A stretch of DNA of 64,000 bases from Epiperipatus broadwayi (lineage: Eukaryota > Onychophora > Udeonychophora > Euonychophora > Peripatidae), in NCBI GenBank assembly GCA_028023455.1, contig JAQFVV010012396.1:10270085-10334084 (forward strand), read 5' to 3'. Both the position numbers and the translations under genes were made by a program. The notes beneath the pieces are model-generated. The model had not been told where the DNA came from. It made no database searches and was given only the letters and a program-made list of their open reading frames with translations. Below, one piece after another: positions 49,561 through 61,496 of the stretch. Position 1 is the stretch's first letter; each line of letters starts with the position of its first letter.

Positions 49561-49964
49561 CAGTATTATGTAATTCTTTCTAATATTCGATTGACATCTT
49601 AATATTAGACCCACCAAAGATGTGTGTTTATTTATAATATATCATTTAGCTAATAAAGAGCATATGAGAAATAATAGCATGAATGACACTATGTAATTAT
49701 CTACTGCTTGCTCATTCATGCACATACTAATGTACTTAATTTATAAACGTATAATAATTTGTCAGTATATTAAATTATATTTTATTGTCTAACTTATTTG
49801 AGTAGTTCGAATTCCTTTTCCTCCACTTCCACATATTACATCAATGCTTATGTATATTTTAATATAATCATAGTTAATAGATGTCTCATTGTTTTACTCA
49901 GCTTTGCTAGTCGGCCGGATTAAGATTAATTCTCATGTGCCATCACTATTATGTTATTCATTAG

Positions 49965-50040
49965 GTGTTAGGTCTGGGGCTTAGAGAGTGGGTTCGAATC
50001 CAGGCTGGTCCCTGACCTAAATCTTAGGTTTGACTGGGTT
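49965..50040 (+). repeat. tRNA-like B box near the right end of the insertion
   Basis: GTCTGGGGCTTAGAGAGTGG is followed by GGGTTCGAATCCAGGCTGG, a perfect B-box consensus (GGTTCGAATCC). No convincing A box at tRNA spacing, so this is probably a truncated SINE head rather than a tRNA gene. Confidence 0.4.
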
Positions 50041-50101
50041 TGAAGTACATTTTGTGAGTTCCAGCTCATGTTGGATGGATAAACATATTTTGACCAGCAC
50101 A

Positions 50102-50705
50102 AGTGTTATAGTGGGAAGGATTGGGATAGAAGAATAGATGCATTAATAAAGAATAGGGAGTTGGAGAGATAGAGAACTAGTATGGAGAGTAAAATGAGTT
50201 TAAATATATATAAAAGTAAACGGAACATTGGGTGTGAGTTAATTTATGATAATAGTAAGGAAAGTAGTTCATTGTTTAAGGCTCGAACAGGATCTTTAGC
50301 AACAAGGGAATATACACATAAATGGAAAAATATGTGTGATTTAGTCTGCAAGTTGTGTAAAGAAGGCATAGAAAATATTAGGCATCTGTTACTTCAATGT
50401 AAATGTTTGGAAGCAGAAAGAGTACAAATAATGAAGTTATGGAAGGTTAAATATGAACAAAGTGATTATACAGAAAGTGAGTTATTGGTTTTTATGCTAG
50501 GTTTTGGAAAAAATAAGGGGGATTTAGATATGAAGGTCAAGGAGTTGACAAAGATTATGTTGTGGAATGGGATGGAGCAGATTATGGGAAAACTTAGGGT
50601 GGACAATAGAAAAGGAAGGTAAAGTGGCTAATAGGTTTCTCTGGGAATAGCTGCTGAGAGATTCCTGACTCCATTTAAGGAGAAGTCACAGTACATCACA
50701 TCACA
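50102..50705 (+). pseudogene. Non-LTR retrotransposon copy 3, right part
   Basis: It continues copy 3 from the codon where the left part ended. TGG has become TAG at 50168-50170 (GAGAGATAGAGAAC), after which the frame is open from 50182 to 50622. The CCHC cluster is retained (CKLCKEGIENIRHLLLQC). A single-base loss near 50566 (TGTGGAATGG against TGTGGAAATGG) shifts the final codons. The 3' UTR and CATCACATCACATCAC tail end near 50709. Together with the left part this is a nearly identical sister of copy 1. Confidence 0.85.
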
Positions 50706-50709
50706 TCAC

Positions 50710-50990
50710 AAATTTATTTACTGTGATAAAAATGGATGAGGATGATGGTTTGCACGAACTAGATTCAGAGAGAAACAAGAGATCTTAAATATTGTTTAGA
50801 CAATTGTGAAATAAAAGCACTAAGACAAATGTCAGCCAAATTAAGTTTAAACACATTTTAAAATTTTATTTAAGAGAAATATAAATTATAAAATAAAAGT
50901 TTATAACACAACAAATAGGATTATCTCAGGCGTGTACCAGAAAAAATAAAATTCAATGCTCTGGCAGACAGACTAATTTTCTAATAGTGT
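50710..50990. other. AT-rich non-coding stretch
   Basis: No supported gene or named repeat. Confidence 0.45.
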
Positions 50991-52620
50991 ATTAGAAAGG
51001 GAAGAAACAAATTTCCTTCAGCTGAGAATTCATCAAAACACTGGTTTCCCCATTCAGAGATATGAAAACAATATGTTCTTGAAATGAATCAGTGAAACCA
51101 GTGCTGGTGAGATTTTGTTGGCCTGGAAAATGCATCAGGACCAGGAACATCATATTGCTGGTAGAAGCTGCATCTTATACTACGTTCAAAGCAAAGATGA
51201 TTGATTTACCTCAAGAACAAATGATATATGTCAGAGTATAAATTAGATAAATACATTTTCAATTTAATGAAATAACAAACTTAGAAAATACTCAGACATA
51301 AATGATTTCAAATTAAAATAAAATATTAAATCTAGGATGAAAGGAAAACACATTTAAAACTGGTGCACCCCCAACCAAACAAGTGGACAAAACTAATCTG
51401 AGAATAATAATTAGAGGTCTTAGTAGGAGACAAGTAAATAATTAGAAAACCAGTTACATCTGCCCAAGTATTTCAAGAAAGTGAAATACTTATAATTACA
51501 AATCTTATAAACCAAATTATGAATACACGCTCTGATAAAATTTAAAGCCACACATAAAGATATAATAAATCTAGCAAGCAAATAAAAACACTGATCTAGA
51601 TTTTTGTAAATTAAATTATCAGAGAGTGTATACGAGTTGAAAATACAAAAACATTAAATATTTTAGCAGAAAGAAACATTCGCTCACATGTAATTTACAA
51701 AAGGATTAATATTATCTTCCTGCTGGCAATTTATAAAAGAACAACCATCCTAACTTACTGATTCAGAGATATATGAAAAATATACGATCTTTCAGGAAAT
51801 TGACAAAACGGCACCAGCGAGCATTTTTTGCCTCAGAATAATGCATCAAGACAAGAATGTCATATTGTTGGTAGGACAGCCCTTCAATGTACTACCTTTA
51901 AAGCAATTTGGATCGATTTACATGCAAGACAAAAGAAAAATATAATTACCATCTTACATAATCTAGAAAATAAGAAAAGAAATCTCTAACTATAGAATAC
52001 CAGAACAATAAACATGATAAACCACCAGCCAAAAGATTTTGTGGTTTGCAAAAAGTGCAAACACAGTAATTTAAATTAATTATTGGACAGTAAAATAAGT
52101 ACAAGTGAGCAAATTATAATTATGCAAGACTGCTAAAGCAATTAGAAAAAGTTAGACATATAAATAAAGATATATTAAGCGTACAAAATTACAAACTCAC
52201 TAAACACTCTCCGATAAACAAAATTGAAAGCAAACTTGGAATCTTAAAACTACAAATTACAATGAAAAACAAATACAGTTAGTAAACAAGAGATTAAATA
52301 ATTATTAAAGCTACAGAATTATTGCAGATTGAGCAGAGATTTAACTAAAAGAATTTACCCTGGCAAGAATAAAAAAAATATTTACCTTACGGTAAAACAA
52401 AGTTTGCATATTTTCAAGGGGTGCACACTTTTATTTAAGTTCATATTTCAGGTGTTTTGACAGTGGCAAATGTGTAGAGGCATAGAGAATCTGGTTTATC
52501 TTAGACTTTTACAGCATGATTGAAGGACAGCTGATAGGCATGGGTCTGACATTTGATTAAGCTAGCACGACATATTGTTGGTTATAAAATGTACAGTAAT
52601 ATATTTTGACATCTTGGAGA
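50991..52620 (+). repeat. About three diverged units of ~0.7 kb in tandem
   Basis: ATGCATCAGGACCAGGAAC and CATCATATTGCTGGTAG near 51125-51160 recur as ATGCATCAAGACAAGAATG and TCATATTGTTGGTAG near 51840-51875. GACATATTGTTGGTTATAA near 52568 gives a third, partial match. TTCAGAGATATGAAAACAAT (51053) and TTCAGAGATATATGAAAAAT (51762) keep the same ~710-bp offset. No frame is open through any unit. This is an old tandem array or satellite-like duplication of unknown origin. Confidence 0.6.
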
Positions 52621-54440
52621 AAGCAAAATTGTTTTAACAACTGCAAATTTTGCTTTTAAAGAAATTAAATGTCCGAACTATTAAAATATACAGTAAGAAT
52701 GTTGAATGAGTCACTTGGACTAGCTTGTTGCAGACAAGAATAAAAAACTACTGTCCTAAAATTTGTGGGGTTATTTATACCACATTACATTTCCTGTGAA
52801 AACATTCCTTGTTGTTAAATTCCACACCTTAGGGCAGGGCAAATCTCAATCTCCCACTCAATCTAATGAAGAATTCTAACCAGGGATTATTTTAAACAAA
52901 AACAACAACACAAAATTAAATTCCGCTTTTAGAATGAACTTAGAAATTATTAAAATAAAAGAGACAGGAATGTAATTAACAAGATTCCTTGTTTTTAATC
53001 AAATTGATTAAAAACCAGTGGTGAAAGAAAACTATTTTAAAATCAATTCTATAGAAAAAAATTAAAATGCCATATTTTAAATATAAATGAGTATGTGATA
53101 AATACACGTACTTGAATAAACAATTTTTTTTTTTTTTTAAAAAAAAAATAGCTTTATGCTTTAAATTTAATAAAACCAAAAGTTAGTTCTACTTTTGGAA
53201 ATGATCTTTGAAATGTCTACTATCCGGTTGAATATATATAGAAGGGATTTGAACTCAAAACTTTCAAGCTTCCCATATCTATTCATTCCATCTTATACAT
53301 CATTAATTTCTAAATGTGAATTGTTAAAAACTGAAAAGCAATGACAAACTGGTGATGATGAATTGTAATATTTTATTGTTCATCTGTTTTTTATCTTGAT
53401 TATTGCATCTGTTTTTTATAAAGAACCTTATCATAATTAGCAACCAATTGTAAACAAGTACTTTATAAAAAAAATTTTTTTAAAAAAAGTTAATGAGTTT
53501 TGTGATATCTATGTAAACCAATCTATAAATGACAAATTTGACTGAAAACAACTTTATCGATAAAACTTTTGAAAGTATTTTTATTGAATTGCATAATGGT
53601 GATAATCCTAAGTAGATATTGCAATCTTTTCTGTCATCTTTAGTTTTATAAATTTAGATAATAGAAATATAAAGTAACAAGTCTTTATGATTTCAGATAT
53701 TTCTAAAAAATTCCAAACACAGAGGTTAATTTGAATCACCACATTTTAAAACTCCTCTAGAAAACTTATTAGGGCTTGCAACTTTTATTTGTATGCTCGA
53801 CTATTTCCACATACTTGTGAAATATCTTTTAGAAAAATTCAAACTTTATTTTAAGTTTTCATATATGTTCATTTGTTAGTAATAGCACTTGGGCTAATAT
53901 GTGATGCACTATTTCAGGTGATATTCTTCTCTTTTCTTCAGGTATGGCTTGACCAATGACAGTAATAATATGAGAATTGAATCAAAAACTTTTAGATTCA
54001 TGAAATACTGAATTTAAAGTCATGCTCTTACCAACTTGACCATCATTGCAAACTTTAATACATATTGCAATCATTACCATTTTAACGTCATTAAACTTGA
54101 TCTATTTATGCAAATCTAAATCAGTCAGTAAAATGTATTTGTTATTAAATGACATTCTCTAAATTCTTGAATCATCATTCATAAGGAAATCAAAATATCT
54201 TCTCTATCAGTTTCAAGACGGCTTAAAATTTCAATAAAAGATTTAAAATGACTATAATCAGAAAATGGCTAACTTCTTGTTTATCATTGCATTTCTGCCT
54301 TTAAATTCATATATTGTTTGTGAATATTTACATTCATTGTTTATTTAAGTTAAGCTGTGAATGTTATGTTTTCTTTCTGTCAAATCATAGTCCAAAAGCA
54401 ATCATGATATTTTTGTTTTGGTGAACCCAAAAACAAAATT
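52621..54440. other. AT-rich non-coding stretch with two faint tRNA-like relics
   Basis: No supported gene. Minus-strand B-box-like words occur near 53245 (GAGTTCAAATCCCTTC) and 53980 (TTTTTGATTCAATTCTC), the latter with an A-box-like TTGGTAAGAGCATG about 50 bp away. Both are too eroded to call firmly. Confidence 0.35.
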
Positions 54441-54462
54441 ACTTACATCCATTAAACAAGGC

Positions 54463-54552
54463 AAAACTGTCTCTATACAGTAGTGCCACCCTGTGCCAAC
54501 CAGAGTAATCACTGGATGCCAATGTGCTAGTATAAGAGAAGGTGATCATTTG
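54463..54552 (-). repeat. Head-tail family copy D, short, with 13-bp direct repeats
   Basis: The minus strand begins TCAAATGATCACCTTCTC (truncated head), passes CTTATACTAGCACA and jumps to CAGTGATTACTCTGGTTGGC, GGGTGGCACTACTGTATAG and the tail GTTTTGCCTTGTTTA. TACTTACATCCAT occurs at both borders (about 54450-54462 and 54553-54565) and is exactly 13 bp. Only ~90 bp remain, so the middle arm of copy C is missing. It has the head and tail of a full element and looks like a deletion derivative that moved as a unit. Confidence 0.7.
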
Positions 54553-54565
54553 ATACTTACATCCA

Positions 54566-57500
54566 TAACACATTTCTTAGTTTTATGTCTCAAACATGAT
54601 CAGCTTGAAATTTAAATTGGGAATTGTAACTGTTAGCCACTACTGAAATTTAGCAGTTTGAAAAAATAAGATGTAGGATTCTACAACAAATCATCATCAG
54701 TGCATTTTGCCATTGCATTACTATAACACAATTTATTCTAATATATAAATATTTAGTTTTATATAATATAGTACAATGTTAGCATGATATGCATGAGAAC
54801 TAAAAGTTTCTGCTTGAATATCACGTTTTAATTATTTTAGTATTTCAAACTACATTAGACCTGTGATTTGGTGCAGTGCTCCTGTAATAGATTCTGGAGC
54901 TCACAGTTCATGGATTCTAGCCCAGCTGTCACATCCAGTGCTTTTTTTATACTTCTGAGCAATAAACCATTCAATTTTACTTTAAATCCCCGTATATCAT
55001 TAATATTCAAGCATGCACTTTTAAAAAGTTAAAAGGTAAATCATTTTCTCTGTGGTTGAATATAAAACATGTGTCTTAGCCCAGTAGTGAATGCCATATC
55101 ATCTTTTAATCATGCTTTTTTTTTTTATATAGTCAGTGCTTTAATATTTATTTGATTAAGCCTGACTATTTTTATTTTCCCTATAAGAATAGCTAAAAAT
55201 TGAATAATTATTTTGGTTAATTATGAACCAACTACCAGGAAACAACCTAAGCCTGCTTAATAAATCTTTAGCCTTTTCTTCAAACTCCATTTTGGGGTTG
55301 AAATATAAATAATGGCAGCCATACTAAAACAGTGTTTTTTTTCCATTATAAAAAAATATTTTTATGGATAAAAAGTGAGCCCCTTAAAAACGATGATGAT
55401 GAAAGTAAAAATTTGATAGTAATGCTCAATGCTAAGAGATATTTTTATATGCACTCAACCATCACGGAAAATTGTGATGGTATTTTGTCATCCAAAAATA
55501 TATTAAATTATTACAATAATAATCCTATTATTACATTTTATACTATAATAAGAAACAGTGTACCTTGTCTTTAAAAGCAATTTTTTTTTAAAAAAAAATT
55601 ACATATTATTCAATAAACAGACATAGGAAAAGGAGAATGTTTTTACTGAAGTTACTATGGTTACAGAGTATAATGAGGCAGTTTTTCTCTACTCTTTTCT
55701 TTTATTTTTTAATGTAAAATGCATGGCGAAAACAATACAATAGTCGCGTTTGTTTTTAGCATGAGAAACTTTTTAACCATCTGATTTCAATATTAAAAGT
55801 TATTAAATATGATGGTTATATTTATCTGACACAGCTTTATTTTTAAAAGGAAAACATTTGTTTTTCATCATAGCTTCATCCTGATTAAACTTTTTCTATA
55901 AATTATTTAATCAGTATTAATAAAAGCAAACGATTGTTACTTAAAAAATTGTGAATTATTCCCTTTCATTTAATCAAAGTGATAGTAATAAGATAAAACA
56001 ATTCTTTATTTTAAAACAAAGTATTTTTATTAATACTGAATAAATAATATATATATTATCATGTTGATTAAAACAAATAAATGCTTTGATATTATGTGAA
56101 ATTGTTAGTGTATTTACTGCGATATTTATAATCTACGGTTCAAATTTAAATGAAACGTTGACGTGTTTTAGTTTGCTAAAATTATTATCCATCTATTTTT
56201 AGCTAAAAGTTAAAACCAGGATGAAAAACTTTTAAAACTTTCAACAAACAGCAGATGACTCATATGATGAATAATATCTTCCTTTTTCTTTTGAAGAAAT
56301 GCAAAATGATCCAAGGCCATTTAAATTTTACCTTTTACCATTCTCGTCTGCTATATCTATCTGCTTATTTATATATTTGTAAATTATTATTAATAATTAT
56401 TGTTACTGGATTTTTGATTAATTTATATATTTATTACAACAATTAATTAAAGCATTCATTTTGTTTATTGTAAGTTTTTACTATTCTGCATAGGTAATAA
56501 AAATCGGTAATCAGTGATTTATCGTTATCTAATATGTAATTAAGTAAACCCAACACAGATCATGTCAAAAATAGTAAAAATTTACTTGACTGATTATTTT
56601 GGTTGTGCTTATTCTACAATAACAAATTGTATATAGCAGTCAAAATCGAATTTTCACTGAAGTCTATAAAACCTGCCTGTATAACTAGCGTCAATGGACT
56701 ATATTGATCTTTCACTCATCATATCAGACTTTATATACCAGTATATGATAAATATTCTAAAAATGAAAGCTTTAGAGTTTAAGATACCATTCCTGCACTA
56801 TTTAGTGATATTATGCTAATCATCATCATTATTAACTATGAATGAGTAATGGAAGTAAATAGCTTGTGATAATGGTAATCTTAGTATTTTCATAATTTTT
56901 TTTTTAATAATGAAATAGTTTGTGATAAAAATTTCAGTGTTTTATAGGGCATGTTTATTCAAGATGACCTCCAGTTATAATGATCATCAGTTTTTTCAAA
57001 AGCATATTCATTGTTGTGTTGTTAATGATGTTAGTTGTTTCATTATATGCATTAAATCCTTCATTCAATATCTGTAAAATGCCTAAAATTAAAATATTAA
57101 AGGCCCTGAGTTAATTTGGTTTTACAAGACAAGTGACAATTTGCCGGATATAAAACAAAAATATAATATGATACAATTATGACTACTAGTGTGGAAATTG
57201 AAGGCAGTTACTCATCATGCCCATAATTTAGGATTCAAATCTGGGCAAATTTTTCATGTTCCAAATAAGCTTATTATTTTTTAAATACCCATCATATAGG
57301 TCAATCTAGTTTTTTACCCAATTATTTGTAGTGATTGGGTATTTGGCTATTATTAGCTAGAGAACATAATGGGCTTAAGTTAATCATCAAATATAGAGAT
57401 TGTTCATGTATTGACTGTAAAGCAAACAAAAAACATTAATGAAAAAATGTCATTCTTCTATGGTTGCAGTTACAATTTATTTTCACTTTTAAGTTTTAAA

Positions 57501-58983
57501 AGGGCCTCACAAACTTCTTTTCAAAAAGAAAATAATAATGATAGAAACTAATCTGAGAAAATTTCACTACTTGCAATGATATATGATTATTGATCCATCA
57601 TAGTGGCCTTAATCATAAATCATAATTACTTTTTGATAACAATTTCCTAACTATATGTATATTACTTACAATAGATGACTTTAGAATTACTGAAACATAT
57701 TATTTAACCAATGAATAAATTATATGATATTATTATGTATATAAATATTTTCTTAACTAATAAATTATATAATAAATCTACATTATGAATATAAATAAAT
57801 TTGAGCAAGTTTTTTTACATCAGTTAATGAATATTTTGTCTTTCATTCCTTAATTATTGATGTGTAACTGTATTGCAGTATCCTTTATGAAATTTCATAC
57901 AATTTACTGAATGTATATTTGAATTGCCACAATGCTATAGATAATCACCTTGGAATATAGAAATCTTTTTTGAGTGTGTGCTATTTCTGCTGAAAAATTT
58001 CTATTTTTGGATATCTGGGTCGCTATTGTTGTTTGGTTTACCTTATATACTTTTACCAAGATGATCTTTCCAAGAGTCTTTTACACTTTTTTACATTGCG
58101 TATATTAAATAAATCTCTAAAAATGTCATTTCTTTTTTGCACTTTTCATACTGATTTTTATTAAAAGTCTGACAAGAAATAATGTATTATAATTATATTT
58201 TCTAGTACTGAAGAAGATTACTTTATAATCAAAACTGTCAGACAATTTAATAAAAAGTATCATGAGAAAAAGCATAAAAGTGAAATTTTTAGATTTATGT
58301 GATTTTACTCAGTATTATTATCATGAACATAAGTATATAAATGACATTATTAATCACATAAGCAATAAAAATAAATTGAAATTATAGTACTCTAAATTAA
58401 AAGACTAAGCTATATTATAATTAAATTGGCCATTGATTCATTTACACGAAGAAGAGGAAAAAACCTCATTTATAATAAACATTAAAAAAAATTTATTATA
58501 GCATTTTTGTAGGGTGCTGATATGATCATTTTTACTAGATATTTTTCCATATTCAGTTATTTGCACATAAATATTTACATTTAAAGTTTCTTATCAATGA
58601 TTTTTTTTCCAATTTTGACTTTTTACCTTAAAATGACCTTTTCATGCAAAACAAAGCAATAAAAAGCATACAGCAGTTTATTAGATATAATATGCAGCTT
58701 ACCAACAATACTATTGGCTGCTATACTCCTATACTATATAAGGTGTAGTGCATATTTAAAAAATCGTTTACAATCTCTTTATATTTAATTCAAAAAAATT
58801 ATTATATACAAATTAAATTCCAGTTGCTTTTAATTAATTCATGTCTATTTTAATATATGAGAAGACATCATTAAGCTTGGTGGAAAGCTTTAATTCTTTT
58901 TGAAAGATTGAATATTTATTGGTAATCCATATGCTACATTGTAAAGATAGTTAGCACTATTTTATTTATAAATATATAATGTG
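54566..58983. other. AT-rich non-coding stretch upstream of the ankyrin/SOCS gene
   Basis: No coding exon could be recognised; upstream untranslated exons of the following gene may lie here or further left. Weak tRNA-like words occur near 54880-54940 and 57225. A partial inverted-repeat relic near 58150-58265 shares CTGAAGAAGATTACTTT and AAAACTGTCAGAC with the 61.5-kb element. Confidence 0.4.
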
Positions 58984-58999
58984 TTTTTTTTTTTTTCAG
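58984..58999 (+). promoter_or_regulatory. Probable 3' splice acceptor before the ankyrin/SOCS coding exon
   Basis: A run of thirteen T residues followed by CAG, eight bases before the first in-frame ATG with good context (AAAAAAAATGG). This suggests that the coding exon is spliced to an upstream untranslated exon. Without it, the tract could be chance. Confidence 0.55.
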
Positions 59000-59007
59000 G
59001 AAAAAAA

Positions 59008-60591
59008 ATGGATTTGGAAGATATTGATATGATGGCATTAGCCATAAGTGTAAATGATATTCAAACAGTGCAAGCAATTATAAAACGATTTTCAATTCCA
59101 GATTGCTGGATACCTAAGAACTTTGATGCCAAACGATATGTAACATTGACACCTCTTATGTTTGCAGCAAAGAAAAAACATTTAGAAATAATTCAATTAT
59201 TGATTGATGCAAATTGTGACATTAATGTCCAAAATGAAAGTGGAGATACTGCTCTTCACTTTGCCTGTGTTGCAGGACATTTGGAAGCTGTAGAGCTGTT
59301 GTTAAAAGCTGGAAGTGACATTGATATTAAAAACAAAAGAGACATGGTTCCTCTTCACAGTGCATGCTATGGAAATAATTATGAAATTGTAAAACTTCTT
59401 ATTGATTCTGGATCTACTGTGGATACTCAAGCCAGTGATATGCGAACACCATTGATTATAGCATGCTTAAACAATAATTTCCAGATTGCTAATCTGCTTG
59501 TAAAAGTTGGTTGCAGAGTAAACATTGATAGTTGTCCTGGATATTCACCTCTTTATCATGTGTTTCAGTCTACACATCATCAAGACTACGATCTTATAAA
59601 GCTTTTATTAGATGCTGGAGCTGATGTAAATGCTGGAGATAAAGAAGGTTTTCTAACTCCACTTGTGCATGCATGTGCATCAGCAACTGAAGAAATGATA
59701 AAACTTCTTTTGACAAAAGTTTCTAAACCACTTAAAAAAGAATATGGTACTAAACTTCTACAATATGCTATGTATAATAAGGATGTTAAAGTAATCTCTC
59801 AACTTCTGGAACATGGTGCTGATCCTAATTCCATGATTCAGAAGTGGAATGTACCTCTAATTGTTGATGCAGCCCATCGAAATTGTATAGAATTGGTAAA
59901 AATTTTACTTGCCCATAATTGTGATGTAAACAAACCTGATGACAATGGAACATCAGCGTTGAACGTTGCATGTTCTTCTGATAACTTGGTTATTGTTCGA
60001 GTACTTTTAGGTAATCACTGTAATGTTAATCAAGCTAATTCTTGTGGTAATACACCACTTCATAATGCATGCAGAAAAGGTTCCATTGATACTGCTCAAC
60101 TCCTTATAGTATATGGCTGTGATGTTAATGTCATTAACAATGATGGGTTTTCTCCTCTTTACTATGCATGTAAATTTACTCATATAGACTTAATTAAACT
60201 TTTACTAAAATCAGGTGCTATTTTACATATGTACAGCCATGAATCTCCTTTTAAAGCTTCTTTAGAAAGTCAAAAATCTATTTTTTGGGGAAGGCCATTT
60301 TTGCTAGAAACAAATGTACCAATGTTATTACTTAAAGCAAAATACAACTTAAGTCAAGACTATACTCTTCAACCAATTGAATATTACATCATGACATTCG
60401 GAAATGAAATTATTGAAGATAATCAAGATTTCTTTTATTCCTTATTGCAGTTAAGTCATGAACCTCTTTCCTTGAAGGATCTTTGTTTGCATTATGTTCG
60501 AGAGATGTTTGGTCAAGAATTACTCCAAATTGTGAATAGGTTAGACATTCCTGAAACATTAAAAGGAGTACTTGTTTATGATTTTCTGTAA
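59008..60591 (+). CDS. Ankyrin-repeat and SOCS-box protein (ASB-like)
   Basis: A complete 527-residue frame. The ATG at 59008 is preferred over the upstream in-frame one because the latter lies in the polypyrimidine/acceptor tract; A at -3 and G at +4 give it good context. About eleven ankyrin repeats cover residues 45-410, seen in repeated TPL(H)xAC...G, LLxxGADVN-type units (for example GDTALHFACVAGH at 79-91 and GNTPLHNACRKGS at 347-359). The seventh, near 247-277, is degenerate. Residues 487-527 form a SOCS box. Its BC-box fits SLxxxCxxxV (S488, L489, C493, V497), the Elongin C contact, and LDIP at 512-515 stands at the Cullin 5-box position. Known ASB proteins use the repeats to bind a substrate and the SOCS box to bring it to an Elongin B/C-Cullin 5 ubiquitin ligase. 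The target is unknown. There are no signal peptide or membrane segments. Confidence 0.93.
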   Translation: MDLEDIDMMALAISVNDIQTVQAIIKRFSIPDCWIPKNFDAKRYVTLTPLMFAAKKKHLEIIQLLIDANCDINVQNESGDTALHFACVAGHLEAVELLLKAGSDIDIKNKRDMVPLHSACYGNNYEIVKLLIDSGSTVDTQASDMRTPLIIACLNNNFQIANLLVKVGCRVNIDSCPGYSPLYHVFQSTHHQDYDLIKLLLDAGADVNAGDKEGFLTPLVHACASATEEMIKLLLTKVSKPLKKEYGTKLLQYAMYNKDVKVISQLLEHGADPNSMIQKWNVPLIVDAAHRNCIELVKILLAHNCDVNKPDDNGTSALNVACSSDNLVIVRVLLGNHCNVNQANSCGNTPLHNACRKGSIDTAQLLIVYGCDVNVINNDGFSPLYYACKFTHIDLIKLLLKSGAILHMYSHESPFKASLESQKSIFWGRPFLLETNVPMLLLKAKYNLSQDYTLQPIEYYIMTFGNEIIEDNQDFFYSLLQLSHEPLSLKDLCLHYVREMFGQELLQIVNRLDIPETLKGVLVYDFL

Positions 60592-60751
60592 TTTATTATC
60601 AATATGATCAAAATATTAGTATTTATAGTCTTTTGGCTAAAATCATGTATTTGATTATAGAATATACCATTTATTTAAATATATATTTATTTATGTTAAT
60701 TATTGCAATTATAATGTTGTAGCTTTTTAATTTTTATTTATATAATGAAAA

Positions 60752-60851
60752 AATAAATTGAAATTTTATTCAATTAATTATATTTATAACCATATTTATA
60801 TTATTTTTACATTCAAATTTTGTACGTTTGTAATATTATTTGAGAAATAAA
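60752..60851 (+). terminator. Candidate polyadenylation signals of the ankyrin/SOCS gene
   Basis: AATAAA occurs at 60752-60757 and again at 60846-60851, 161 and 255 bases past the stop codon. Either could serve the transcript. In such AT-rich DNA the hexamer is also expected by chance. Confidence 0.4.
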
Positions 60852-61496
60852 TTTTGTATTTAATCTTGAATGTCTTATGATTGTTTTAAAAACAGTCACC
60901 TCTAATTAATACATTATTATTTTTTATATATTTAAAATATTCAATATATTGTTAAAATAAAAAAGATTTAAATCAAAGTACTTTATCCTATATATTATAT
61001 ATCTTATAGAGAAACGATTTTATTTCCGTCTTAAATATTGAGTTTTTTTATAATTTACGATGTAGATATTAAAAAAAAAAAAATTAGAATAAAATGTTTT
61101 AATGCAAAAACAACTTTTAAATACATATTACAAAGAAAAGGCTTTTCCCAAACCTTTCCAGAGAAAGGAAAAATTCAACAAGATTTTAAATTTCTTGATG
61201 AGAAAATTCAGAGATTTTTTTGGTGTCTTATTCATTAGTTAAGAGTAGCTAGTAATCCATCAACTAACCAATAATTAAATGATTATGACATGAAAAAATG
61301 TGGGAGTGGTAGACAGATATGCTTCAACACATCTTCAGGAGTAATAAAAGTTTTAAACCATCACCAGTGATGATGAATTATAACCTACATAGTTATCATT
61401 GGTTACTTTATTTGGCCTCATGCAAATCTTATTCTTCTAAAAGAAGATTTATAACTATATCTTTCTTACTGCATTGCCAAATCCATATAATATACT
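60852..61496. other. AT-rich non-coding stretch
   Basis: No supported gene. The 66-codon opening near 61038 is lysine-rich and has no domain. Confidence 0.45.

Larger units (their letters stand above)
46988..50101. mobile_element. 3,114-bp insertion flanked by AGTG repeats, splitting retrotransposon copy 3
   Basis: The retrotransposon sequence GTTGAGTGTTATAGTGG (copy 1) is split here. The left side ends ...TTGAGTG and the right side restarts AGTGTTATAGTGG, so AGTG (46984-46987 and 50102-50105) is duplicated. The inserted DNA begins TGAAGCAGTC and ends GACCAGCACA, that is TG...CA, as in LTR elements, but I see no pair of LTRs and no TIR. A 33-nt near-palindrome (GAAGCAGTCAATCTTAG...AAGATTGTGCTTC) occupies the left end. 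It has no long frame. Inside are tRNA-like B boxes (near 48840 and 49990) and a decayed RT-like stretch near 49380-49560. A long solo LTR or a non-autonomous element that carries older repeats are the main options. Confidence 0.75.
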
